11,910 bases of DNA. It comes from JBGSYN01 sp964412385 (GTDB lineage Bacteria; Pseudomonadota; Alphaproteobacteria; Geminicoccales; Geminicoccaceae). Numbering within the stretch: the first letter of the stretch is position 1; every line of letters starts with the position of its first letter. A program made the translations under genes and the position numbers. The stretch is from the NCBI GenBank assembly GCA_964412385.1, contig CAYPOV010000144.1, forward strand, positions 1-11,910, written 5' to 3'. The notes under the pieces were generated by a model that was not told the DNA's origin, did no database searches, and saw only the letters and a program-made list of their open reading frames with translations. Shown here one piece after another: positions 1 through 6,854 of the stretch.

Positions 1-1086
1 GAAAGCCATGCCGCGAGCATAGCGATGCAGGTTAATGTGTCAGCTAGGCTCAAATGCCACTATCACGACGTGTTCTGCGCAGCCATTCTCAATGCGCAGC
101 CAATGGGGTTTTATGCGCCGGCCCAACTCGTGCGTGATGCTGTTGATCACGGCGCGGAAATCCTGCCAGTCGATGTCAACTACAGCTATTGGGACAATGT
201 CCTTGAACCGCTGACACGCCGCCGTGGGCCCGTCAAGACAGCGGTGCGTCTTGGATTCCGCCAGATCAAAGGCATGTCGGAAAACGGGGCCGTTAAACTG
301 GTGACGGCAAGGCAACAGCCCTACCGTGAGATTGGCGAACTCAAGCGACGCTCGGACGTCGAGCGCGCAACACTCATCACCCTCGCTGAAGCCGACGCCT
401 TCCGCTCGCTTGGCATGGACCGGCGGCAAGCCCTTTGGGCAGTGCATGCGATCCGCGATCCGCAACTCCCGCTATTCGACTTTACCGACGCGCAACGAGG
501 TCCGGGCTCCAACCTGCCGCCTATCGAAGCTAGTGACGAGCCATGGCTCGAACTGCCACAAATGCCGATAGGCGAGCATGTCATCGAGGACTATACACAT
601 CTCCGCCTGTCGCTCAAAGCCCATCCGATGGCGCTCCTGCGCAACTTTTTTGGCGAGCGCGGTGTCATCACTGCCCGCATGCTTTGGACAGCCGATCCAG
701 ATACGATCGTCCAAGTTGCCGGCCTTGTTCTCGTTCGACAGCGACCGGGAAGTGCGAAAGGTGTCGTGTTCGCGACACTCGAGGACGAGACAGGGTTTGC
801 CAACTGCGTGGTCTGGCCCAATCTCTTTAAGCGTGCTCGCTCGATCATCATGGCGGCGCGCCTGCTCGCTGTACGTGGAACGATCCAACGCGAAGGAAAA
901 GTTATCCATGTCGTTGCCGAGAAGCTTTTTGACGTCTCCAATGTCCTCGGTCGGCTTCGCGACAATGCTGTCAATCCACGCATAATCGACGGCATGATGT
1001 CACCTGCCGACGAATTCAAACGCGAGCCCCGCGAACCAAATCCCGAATTGGTTCAAGCACTTCCGGCCGGACGCAACTTTCGCTGA
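1..1086 (+). CDS. dnaE2: Error-prone DNA polymerase DnaE2 (ImuC), C-terminal part; 5' end outside window
   Basis: This is the last ~361 codons of a DnaE2/ImuC polymerase, the catalytic member of the ImuA-ImuB-DnaE2 translesion mutasome used in SOS mutagenesis. The frame is open to base 1 and reads ESHAAS just before the first ATG (base 25), matching the family's ESHAAS-FALLVY block, so that ATG is not the start. Then follow the conserved QPMGFYAPAQLVRDA and PVDVN segments, GFRQIKGMSE, a helix-hairpin-helix stretch around ADAFRSLGMDRRQALWAV, and a C-terminal OB-fold (VAGLVLVRQRPGSAKGVVFATLEDETG to VVAEKLFDV). Full-length relatives are about 1,050-1,150 residues, so the PHP and catalytic parts lie to the left. 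imuA and imuB would be expected there but are not visible. The block at bases 19-48 carries several unusual substitutions (see findings). The family call is secure; whether the gene is intact cannot be judged. Confidence 0.93.
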   Translation, partial: ESHAASIAMQVNVSARLKCHYHDVFCAAILNAQPMGFYAPAQLVRDAVDHGAEILPVDVNYSYWDNVLEPLTRRRGPVKTAVRLGFRQIKGMSENGAVKLVTARQQPYREIGELKRRSDVERATLITLAEADAFRSLGMDRRQALWAVHAIRDPQLPLFDFTDAQRGPGSNLPPIEASDEPWLELPQMPIGEHVIEDYTHLRLSLKAHPMALLRNFFGERGVITARMLWTADPDTIVQVAGLVLVRQRPGSAKGVVFATLEDETGFANCVVWPNLFKRARSIIMAARLLAVRGTIQREGKVIHVVAEKLFDVSNVLGRLRDNAVNPRIIDGMMSPADEFKREPREPNPELVQALPAGRNFR

Positions 1087-1138
1087 GCGAAAACCCTCTT
1101 GATTTGGTCTGGCCACGCGTGCCGACGCGCTGGCATAG

Positions 1139-1149
1139 TGACAGTGTCA
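1139..1149. promoter_or_regulatory. Perfect 11-bp palindrome upstream of the amidase gene
   Basis: TGACAGTGTCA is a perfect inverted repeat around a central G. It ends 16 bp before the aguB-like ATG, inside the 79-bp gap after dnaE2. Its symmetry and position suit an operator for a dimeric regulator, but no regulator gene is in view and I cannot assign a family. Just upstream (about 1112-1134) is a GC-rich imperfect hairpin, GCCA-CGCG against CGCG-C-TGGC, without a T-run. It could be a remnant of the dnaE2 transcript end. Confidence 0.35.
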
Positions 1150-1165
1150 TGTTGAAAGAACCGCC

Positions 1166-2035
1166 ATGCGCCGCGTCACCGTAGCTGCTACTCAAATGCC
1201 GTGTGACTGGGATCGCGATGCCAATGTCGCGCGGGCAGAAAGTCTTGTCAGGAGTGCTCGAGCCCAAGGTGCGGACATCGTGCTCCTGCAGGAATTGTTC
1301 GAGACACCTTACTTCTGTAAGGATGAAAAACCCGCATATTTCGCGCTCGCCCAGGCTTTCGAGGGAAGTCCGCTGATCGCACGCATGAGCCGGCTCGCGT
1401 CCGAACTCAACGTGATCCTTCCAGTGAGCTTCTTCGAGCGCTGCAATAATGTCTATTTCAACTCATTGGCGATGATCGATGCCGACGGTCGTGTGCTCGG
1501 TCTTTATCGCAAGAGCCATATTCCCACGGGGCCGGGTTATCAGGAAAAATTCTACTTTAGCCCGGGTGATACCGGATTGCGTGTTTGGCAAACGCAAGCT
1601 GGTGTAATTGGGGTGGGAGTTTGCTGGGACCAATGGTTTCCAGAAGCGGCTCGAAGCATGGCTCTAATGGGTGCCGAACTCTTGTTCTATCCGACAGCCA
1701 TAGGCTCGGAACCTCAAGACCCAAACTATGACAGTAGTGGCCATTGGCAGCGCGTCATGCAAGGACACGCTGCCGCCAATATGGTGCCCGTAATCGCCTC
1801 CAACCGTGTTGGTCAAGAATTCGGCGAGAGCGCCGAAATCGACTTCTATGGGGCGAGTTTCATCACGGATGGAAAAGGTGACATTATCGCCCAAGCCGAT
1901 CGCGATCACGAAGCGCTCTTGACGGCGTCATTCGACCTCGACGAACTTGCCACTCATCGAGCACTCTGGGGGTTGTTTCGCGATCGACGACCGGATCTCT
2001 ATCTGCCGCTTCTTTCCCTCGATGGCGGCGAATAG
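1166..2035 (+). CDS. aguB: N-carbamoylputrescine amidase (carbon-nitrogen hydrolase family)
   Basis: A 289-residue cytoplasmic nitrilase-superfamily enzyme. Members of this subfamily hydrolyse N-carbamoylputrescine to putrescine, CO2 and ammonia, the last step of the agmatine route from arginine to putrescine. The Glu-Lys-Cys triad is visible: E43 in LLQELFE, K116 in YRKSHIP and C153 in GVCWDQWFPE. The motifs ETPYFC, HIPTGPGYQEKFYF and the GHWQRVMQGHAAANMVPVIASNR segment are typical of AguB rather than of general nitrilases or beta-ureidopropionases. Its length is normal for the family. The ATG lies about 6 nt after a weak AAAGAA Shine-Dalgarno. The usual partner agmatine deiminase (aguA) is not in the window. 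The stop lies 3 bp from the convergent stress-protein gene, leaving no room for a terminator between them. Substrate is inferred from family resemblance. Confidence 0.9.
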   Translation: MRRVTVAATQMPCDWDRDANVARAESLVRSARAQGADIVLLQELFETPYFCKDEKPAYFALAQAFEGSPLIARMSRLASELNVILPVSFFERCNNVYFNSLAMIDADGRVLGLYRKSHIPTGPGYQEKFYFSPGDTGLRVWQTQAGVIGVGVCWDQWFPEAARSMALMGAELLFYPTAIGSEPQDPNYDSSGHWQRVMQGHAAANMVPVIASNRVGQEFGESAEIDFYGASFITDGKGDIIAQADRDHEALLTASFDLDELATHRALWGLFRDRRPDLYLPLLSLDGGE

Positions 2036-2038
2036 GCT

Positions 2039-2557
2039 CTAGGTCAGGCCGTCGATTTCCTCTTCTGACAACTCGCCCGGAACAAGCGTCACAGGGATCC
2101 GGACTTTGCGGCCGAGATTGGCCAAGAGGTGGTTGACCAGGGGGCCAGGATCCGACGACGCGGCGGTCGCCAAGACGAGAAGAGAGATGCTGGGTTCCTC
2201 CGAAATGAGATTGACGAGCTCTTCTGCGCGCTTGCCTTGGCGAATATGGACGACAGGCATCGTGCCGGTCATGCCATAAACATCGGCCGCAAGACTTTGC
2301 ATGTGCTGTTCGGCTTCCTCTCGCGCCTCGGCCTCCATCACACGTCCAACGCCGATCCAATGCTGAAATTCAACCGGCTCGACGACGTGCAGCAACGCAA
2401 CACGACCGCTGGTGTGTTCTGCCCTTCGACACGCGAAACGAAGCGCATTGCGCATCTCCTCGCTTTCATCGACGACCACCAAAAAGACACGCCCCGAACT
2501 CGCCGTGTTGTCATTCTCAGCGGTTTCAGCGTTGTTTTTATCATTTGGTTCGCTCAT
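2039..2557 (-). CDS. Universal stress protein (UspA fold), glycine-motif-less type
   Basis: A 172-residue Usp-domain protein, probably cytoplasmic. After a polar, Asn/Glu-rich tail (residues 1-22) the fold starts with RVFLVVVDESEEMRNAL, where D30 is at the usual nucleotide-site aspartate. It continues with RVALLHVVEP, the helix GRVMEAEAREEAEQHMQSLA, VVHIRQGKRAEELV and LLVLATAAS, and ends at IPVTLVPGELSEEEIDGL. The ATP-binding Usp signature G-x2-G-x9-G-S/T is absent; the corresponding stretch is DPGPLVNHLLANLGRKVRIPVT. It may therefore not bind ATP in the MJ0577 manner. The ATG sits 5 nt past the stop of the TIGR02186 gene, with GGTAGG just upstream, so the two are almost certainly co-transcribed and perhaps translationally coupled. 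Specific role unknown. Confidence 0.85.
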   Translation of the reverse strand: MSEPNDKNNAETAENDNTASSGRVFLVVVDESEEMRNALRFACRRAEHTSGRVALLHVVEPVEFQHWIGVGRVMEAEAREEAEQHMQSLAADVYGMTGTMPVVHIRQGKRAEELVNLISEEPSISLLVLATAASSDPGPLVNHLLANLGRKVRIPVTLVPGELSEEEIDGLT

Positions 2558-2562
2558 GAAAC

Positions 2563-3348
2563 CTACCGTCTTCTGAATATGGCACTCGCCGTCCAGCCGG
2601 CTGTGACGGCCAAGGCAATCGAGATTACACCATAAAGCGCTGCTCGATCATTCGCTAGTGAGTAGATTTCTGCTTCCATTCCCACCTTGGAAACGGTCAG
2701 GACTGTCGTCTGCGCATGCATCACGATCTGATTCTGAATTTCGAACGTTTCCACAAAGTAGCTGCCGGGCGGCACGTTGGCCGGTAGCGTGATGGTGGTA
2801 CGGAACAGGCGGTCGCCCAAAAACCGGACGGTCGAAGGCTCTCGAGCATAAAGACCGTCGCGTTCCTTGTTGCGAATAAACGCCTCTCGGAAAGCGTCGA
2901 GATCCTCTTCGGGGTCCAGTGAGTCGAGAACATGCGGTAGCCGCAGATTTTCGACGCCGATTTCATGACGCTTAAGCTGAATGGCATCGGTCAGCTCTTC
3001 CAGAGGCAGACTCGTCGCAACAGCGTAGTACTCGGGCACATCCTTAAACTGGACTTCCCGCCGGTTGATCCAAATAGGACCGATGCGATCCTTACGCCAA
3101 ACAGATGCTGTCGACGAAGGCCCTTTAACAACGACTGCAACCGCGCTTCCCGGTTCGTCAACGGCTCCGAAGAGCAATACATTGCTGCCAACAAAGCCTG
3201 TCGTGATCGCCACCAGATGATGTGAGAGATCGGCGATCAAGCCCTGGGCCCGAGCCTCAGACGACAGTCGGTCGAAACCGACAAGGATCGCTGCCAAGGT
3301 CATCGCGAGCGCACAAGAAGCATTGCGTAGTTTTTGCGGCGAGATCAC
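2563..3348 (-). CDS. TIGR02186-family (Alph_Pro_TM) membrane protein with large extracytoplasmic domain
   Basis: A 261-residue protein resembling the TIGR02186/PF09608 family, largely alphaproteobacterial and of unknown function. Residues 1-35 form a signal peptide (Lys/Arg, then SCALAMTLAAILVG, likely cleaved after ARA). Typical family segments follow: AITTGFVGSNVLLFGAVDEPG, AVVVKGP, WRKDRIGPIWINRREVQF and VPEYYAVATSLPL. A single C-terminal membrane helix (about 237-257) ends in a basic FRRR tail. The predicted topology is a periplasmic domain of ~200 residues held by the C-terminal anchor. The frame begins with GTG at 3348, preceded by a GGG-containing stretch, and I see no better in-frame ATG. 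In relatives the gene often neighbours a TauE/SafE-type (TSUP) permease, from memory; here it lies between an M23 peptidase and a universal stress protein. The family call is fairly sure; the function is unknown. Confidence 0.82.
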   Translation of the reverse strand: MISPQKLRNASCALAMTLAAILVGFDRLSSEARAQGLIADLSHHLVAITTGFVGSNVLLFGAVDEPGSAVAVVVKGPSSTASVWRKDRIGPIWINRREVQFKDVPEYYAVATSLPLEELTDAIQLKRHEIGVENLRLPHVLDSLDPEEDLDAFREAFIRNKERDGLYAREPSTVRFLGDRLFRTTITLPANVPPGSYFVETFEIQNQIVMHAQTTVLTVSKVGMEAEIYSLANDRAALYGVISIALAVTAGWTASAIFRRR

Positions 3349-3431
3349 GTCCGACCCATTAATGACTAGCCCAATTGATCGCCTGCAATCCTAACCTTCA
3401 CGAAGCGCCTGACAAGCGAGCTCTGCAGCTA

Positions 3432-4628
3432 TCAAGGATCCAGTTTGCCGATCATCCGGTTCTTGAGGTCTCGACCGGCTCCGAGGAATTTGGCAGGATC
3501 CACGGGCTTGCCGTCGATACGTACCTCGAAGTGCAAGTGCCGACCCGTACTGCGACCCGTACTCCCGATGATGCCGATGATATCACCTGACTCCACTTTC
3601 TCGTCTTCACTCACCGATGTTTCTCGAAGGTGAGCGTAAAGAGTGGTGATCCCCATCCCATGATCGATCTCGACCAGATTGCCATAGGCGCGCTGTTTCC
3701 CTGACCGCACGACCGTTCCCGCAGCAGGGGCAGCGATCGTCGTGCCCTTTGGGGCAGCAAAATCCAGTCCGGAATGAAATGCATTTCGGCCCGTAAACGG
3801 GTCTTTACGTCCGCCAAACCGGCTCGTTAACCGATAGCGCTCGACAGGAGGTGAGAGAGGGATCGAAGCCATGAGCTTCTGCATGGTTTCAAGCCTGGTG
3901 AGCATATCGTCGCCCGGATGACTATCGGATTGGATCGACGAAATAATGCGATCGAGCGATTCGAGAATGAGAGGGCCACCTCGTCCTCCTTCGCTTTCCA
4001 GTTTCGCCCTCTCCATCAGCTCGTCGACATCCAGGCCATTCGACGCCAGGGCCATCTCGATCGTTTCGACTTGCTCAGTCACCCATTGGCGGAACCAAGC
4101 CTCTCGTTGCTCGATCTGCGTGTGGCTCAATCGGAGCTGTACCTCAAGAGAGGCAACTTGGCGGCGCAAATGATCGGCTTCGGCAACGGTAGAGTCGCGC
4201 TCGTTGCGCAGGTTCTGAATGGCGTCGAGAGCCGCCGTCCGGTTCTGCGTTAGCAACTCGAGCTGGTTTTTTTGCTCCTGTACGCGTTGTTTTAGCTCAA
4301 GCCGTTCCATGTCCGCGGAATAGTAGTCCTTAAGAACATCCCTGATCTGCGCGTCCTGAAGTTCGATTTCCTGTCTCAGCGATTGATGCAGCCGATCAAG
4401 GCGGTCGATAGTCTGAATGTGTTCGCGTTTTTCACGTTCACGCGTAGAGTGGAATGCTGCGAGTTCCTTCTCGAGCCTAGATTCGGCTCTAGCCTCGGCG
4501 AAGTCCTTTTCGCTGGAATCGATCCGCATCGAATTGATTGAGTAGCCCATCGCCGCTGAACCGAGGGCGATGAGGAGCACGTAGAGCATTCCCCTCATGC
4601 CGGATCGGCGATTGGATATTATTCTCAT
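3432..4628 (-). CDS. Membrane-anchored coiled-coil M23 (LytM-type) zinc metallopeptidase
   Basis: A 398-residue envelope protein of the M23 peptidoglycan endopeptidase family. A short basic N-terminus is followed by one membrane helix (about 13-33), then a long charged coiled coil (about 40-180, rich in E/R/Q/L), a linker, and the LytM domain from about 265. The domain appears catalytically complete: H285 and D289 (HSGLD), H333 (YAHL), and H364/H366 (HLHFE). It should therefore cut peptide cross-links in the periplasm rather than act only as an EnvC-like activator. The layout recalls the rhizobial growth-associated M23 protein RgsM and EnvC/DipM-type septal factors, but I cannot choose among them. 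The ATG is 5 nt after GAAAG, weak but plausible. It is the first of three minus-strand genes, with 83 bp to the TIGR02186 gene. Confidence 0.9.
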   Translation of the reverse strand: MRIISNRRSGMRGMLYVLLIALGSAAMGYSINSMRIDSSEKDFAEARAESRLEKELAAFHSTREREKREHIQTIDRLDRLHQSLRQEIELQDAQIRDVLKDYYSADMERLELKQRVQEQKNQLELLTQNRTAALDAIQNLRNERDSTVAEADHLRRQVASLEVQLRLSHTQIEQREAWFRQWVTEQVETIEMALASNGLDVDELMERAKLESEGGRGGPLILESLDRIISSIQSDSHPGDDMLTRLETMQKLMASIPLSPPVERYRLTSRFGGRKDPFTGRNAFHSGLDFAAPKGTTIAAPAAGTVVRSGKQRAYGNLVEIDHGMGITTLYAHLRETSVSEDEKVESGDIIGIIGSTGRSTGRHLHFEVRIDGKPVDPAKFLGAGRDLKNRMIGKLDP

Positions 4629-4890
4629 GCTGCTTTCACTCTTCCATCAGCCACAACGCACTCGATCTTTGCCCGCTCGCGGGTAAAGACGAAGGCATCA
4701 AGCACCAAGCTATGGCGTTATGGTTACCGCTTTATGAACAAACAGACGCTTCAGTGGAGACGTCGTGTCGCCACCGAACTCGAGCAGTTGATGCGGGGTG
4801 ATCTCCTCAAATCGCGGTTGAGTGAAGCTTTACCACGGTGGCGGTGTCAACACGATCGGGTAGAGAGGGTTCGCAAAGATCAATGATCTC
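4629..4890. other. 262-bp intergenic region between ugpC and the M23 peptidase gene
   Basis: This stretch must hold the minus-strand promoter for the M23 gene and the 3' end of the ugp transcript. I see no convincing -35/-10 pair. A small inverted repeat, CCCG-CTCG-CGGG, lies at 4672-4683. A plus-strand frame of 50 codons (ATG 4734, stop 4884-4886) would encode a basic peptide beginning MNKQTLQWRRR, but it lacks a clear ribosome binding site and matches nothing I recognise, so I do not call it a gene. Confidence 0.5.
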
Positions 4891-4891
4891 T
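4875..4891 (-). terminator. Weak hairpin at the end of the ugp operon
   Basis: Immediately after the ugpC stop, the minus strand reads AGAGATC-ATT-GATCTTT. This can form a 7-bp stem including one G-U pair, with a 3-nt loop and a very short T-run. It is AT-rich and marginal as an intrinsic terminator, but it is the only candidate at this end of the operon. Rho-dependent termination is an alternative. Confidence 0.3.
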
Positions 4892-5967
4892 TAGGCCGTG
4901 ATACGCCGACCGCTATTGGCATCGAACAAGTGAATCGCCTGCCTTTCGGCATGGACACGCACTTGATCTCCAGCCGAAATCTTTGTCTTGCTCGCGCCGC
5001 GGATCACAATCTCGGTCAAATCGCCGTTTATCTGTCCATGGATGAAGCTTTCGTGACCGACCGGCTCAACCGCGTTGATATGCAGATCGACCGCCAATCC
5101 ATCCGCCGGATGATTATCACCAATGAGGAAGTCCTCGGGTCGTACACCCACCGTCATCGGTTTGTGACCGGTACCGACAGGAAGCTGGATCGAGTGTGTG
5201 CCGTTCGCGCCTGAACCATTGTTGGAAGGTTTAAACGGCAAGAGATTCATAGCTGGCGAGCCTATGAACGAAGCCACAAAGATTGATTCAGGATTTTCAT
5301 AGACTTCCATGGGCGTTCCGATTTGCTCGACTTTGCCTTGGTTCATGACCACGAGCCGGGCACCCAAGGTCATGGCTTCGAGCTGATCATGGGTCACGTA
5401 AAGGCTTGTGGTGCCGAGTGAACGCTGAAGCTGCTTGATCTCGACCCGCATTTGTACACGAAGTTTCGCATCGAGATTGGAAAGAGGCTCATCGAATAGA
5501 AAAGCTGCCGGTTTGCGGACAATCGCGCGACCCATGGCGACGCGTTGGCGTTGTCCGCCCGAGAGTTGGCGCGGCCTGCGGTCGAGATAGTCCTCGATTT
5601 CCAGAATACGCGCGGCCTCGCGCACACGGGCGTCGATCTCGGATCGGGGCGTTCGACGGTGTTTCAGTCCATAGGCGAGATTGTTGTAGACCGTCATGTG
5701 CGGATAGAGCGCATAATTTTGAAAGACCATGGCGATATCGCGATCGGCGGGCTCGATTTTGTTGACGATCCTACCGCCGATACTGATTTCGCCTTCGGTA
5801 ATCGATTCGAGACCTGCCACCATGCGCAAGAGTGTGGACTTACCGCAGCCCGAAGGGCCGACCAGCACCAGGAATTCACCATCGGCGATATCGATTGAGA
5901 TGCCTTTGACTGCTTCGACACCGCCGGCATAGGTCTTGCGGACTGCATTGAGGTGAATTTCAGCCAT
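4891..5967 (-). CDS. ugpC: ABC importer ATPase, UgpC/MalK type (sn-glycerol-3-phosphate)
   Basis: A 358-residue ATPase subunit of the carbohydrate-uptake CUT1 class, acting as a cytoplasmic dimer on the UgpA-UgpE permease. All nucleotide-binding motifs are intact: Walker A GPSGCGKST (37-45), Q-loop Q83 in FQNYALYPHMTV, signature LSGGQ (135-139), Walker B AFLFDEP (D159, E160), D-loop SNLDAKLR and H-loop H193 in VTHDQLEAM. Residues from about 235 form the MalK-like regulatory TOBE/OB region, with the family's GSPAMNLLPF and GVRPEDF segments. The ATG at 5967 is preceded by AGGA about 10 nt upstream. It is the last gene of ugpBAEC, 29 bp after ugpE. A ugpQ phosphodiesterase, present in the E. coli operon, does not follow here. 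ATPases of this class can serve several importers, so the substrate assignment comes from the neighbours. Confidence 0.93.
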   Translation of the reverse strand: MAEIHLNAVRKTYAGGVEAVKGISIDIADGEFLVLVGPSGCGKSTLLRMVAGLESITEGEISIGGRIVNKIEPADRDIAMVFQNYALYPHMTVYNNLAYGLKHRRTPRSEIDARVREAARILEIEDYLDRRPRQLSGGQRQRVAMGRAIVRKPAAFLFDEPLSNLDAKLRVQMRVEIKQLQRSLGTTSLYVTHDQLEAMTLGARLVVMNQGKVEQIGTPMEVYENPESIFVASFIGSPAMNLLPFKPSNNGSGANGTHSIQLPVGTGHKPMTVGVRPEDFLIGDNHPADGLAVDLHINAVEPVGHESFIHGQINGDLTEIVIRGASKTKISAGDQVRVHAERQAIHLFDANSGRRITA

Positions 5968-5996
5968 GTAGCATATTCCTGCTTATCATTTCTGGC

Positions 5997-6839
5997 CTAT
6001 TTATCACTCTCGGTAAGGCCTTTGATGAACCAGCGCTGAAAGAAAACGACGATCAGCACAGGCGGTAAGACCGCAATCACGGCAAGTGCAAAGGCTTTAT
6101 CATATTCCGGTAGCCTACCTTCCCGAATGACCAGGAGCATTTTCTTGATGCCCATGACGAGCGTGAAATATTGCTCATCCGTTGTCATCAAAATGGGCCA
6201 CAAATACTGGTTCCAGCCGACCACGAACATGATGATGAAGATGGCAGCAATCATGGTGCGGGAAAGCGGTACGAGAATGTCAATGAAGAACCAGAATGGG
6301 CCTGCACCGTCGATGCGTGCGGCTTCAATCATCTCATCGGGTACGGTCTTGTAGAACTGGCGGAAGAAGAACGTGCCGGTGGCCGAGGCGATCAGGGGCA
6401 CGATCAGGCCAGTATAGGTGTTAAGGAGGCCGAGATCCGAGACGACTTCATAGGATGGAACAATCCGCACCTCGAGCGGCAGCAGCAACGTGGCGAAGAT
6501 AAGCCAGAAGCAGAGGCTTGCCATCGGAAAGCGGAAATACACGATGGCATAGGCTGCCATCATCGAAACGATAATTTTGCCGATCGCAAATCCGAGCCCG
6601 AGGATCATTGAGTTCTTGAGCATCGAGAGGCCGCTCACCGATTCGGTAAAGCCGGTCTTGTCGAACAGCACATCGCGGTAGGCGGCACCGAAGTTATCGC
6701 CGAGGCTCATCTGCAGGCCTTCCGAGGCGATCACGGCACTTGGGTGAGATGAGCTCGCGATCGCGATCCAGATCGGTGCGATCATGATCAACGAGCCTGT
6801 GATCAGGATTAGATGGTCAACGATATGGCCGATTTTCAT
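5997..6839 (-). CDS. ugpE: sn-Glycerol-3-phosphate ABC importer permease UgpE
   Basis: A 280-residue inner-membrane permease of the MalG/UgpE (CUT1) type with about six hydrophobic helices. The first spans roughly 10-29 and the last roughly 248-267. The cytoplasmic EAA loop that docks onto the ATPase is canonical: EAARIDGAGPFWFFIDILVP beginning at residue 172. The segments LLPLEVRIVPSYEV, FFFRQFYKTVPDEMIEA and VVGWNQYLWPILMTT are characteristic of UgpE. The C-terminus QRWFIKGLTESDK matches the usual short cytoplasmic tail. It pairs with UgpA to form the translocation channel. The gene follows ugpA after 15 bp and precedes ugpC, as expected. The ATG start agrees with the usual length; the Shine-Dalgarno is weak, so translation may depend on coupling to ugpA. 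Confidence 0.93.
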   Translation of the reverse strand: MKIGHIVDHLILITGSLIMIAPIWIAIASSSHPSAVIASEGLQMSLGDNFGAAYRDVLFDKTGFTESVSGLSMLKNSMILGLGFAIGKIIVSMMAAYAIVYFRFPMASLCFWLIFATLLLPLEVRIVPSYEVVSDLGLLNTYTGLIVPLIASATGTFFFRQFYKTVPDEMIEAARIDGAGPFWFFIDILVPLSRTMIAAIFIIMFVVGWNQYLWPILMTTDEQYFTLVMGIKKMLLVIREGRLPEYDKAFALAVIAVLPPVLIVVFFQRWFIKGLTESDK

Positions 6840-6854
6840 GAGCGTGCTGCGGCC

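Noticed and set aside
40..909. Minus-strand open frames (141 and 145 codons) over dnaE2
   Set aside because: Antisense to well-conserved DnaE2 segments; no family resemblance.
1112..1134. GC-rich imperfect hairpin after dnaE2 as a terminator
   Set aside because: The stem has a bulge and no following T-run, so it is mentioned only as a possible remnant.
1884..2360. 158-codon minus-strand open frame spanning the aguB/usp junction
   Set aside because: It is out of frame with the usp gene and antisense to aguB; its Arg/Gly-rich composition is typical of a shadow frame.
4710..4733. Possible CtrA half-site (TAACCAT on the minus strand)
   Set aside because: The leading T of TTAACCAT is missing and there is no paired TTAA half at the 7-bp spacing, so chance is more likely.
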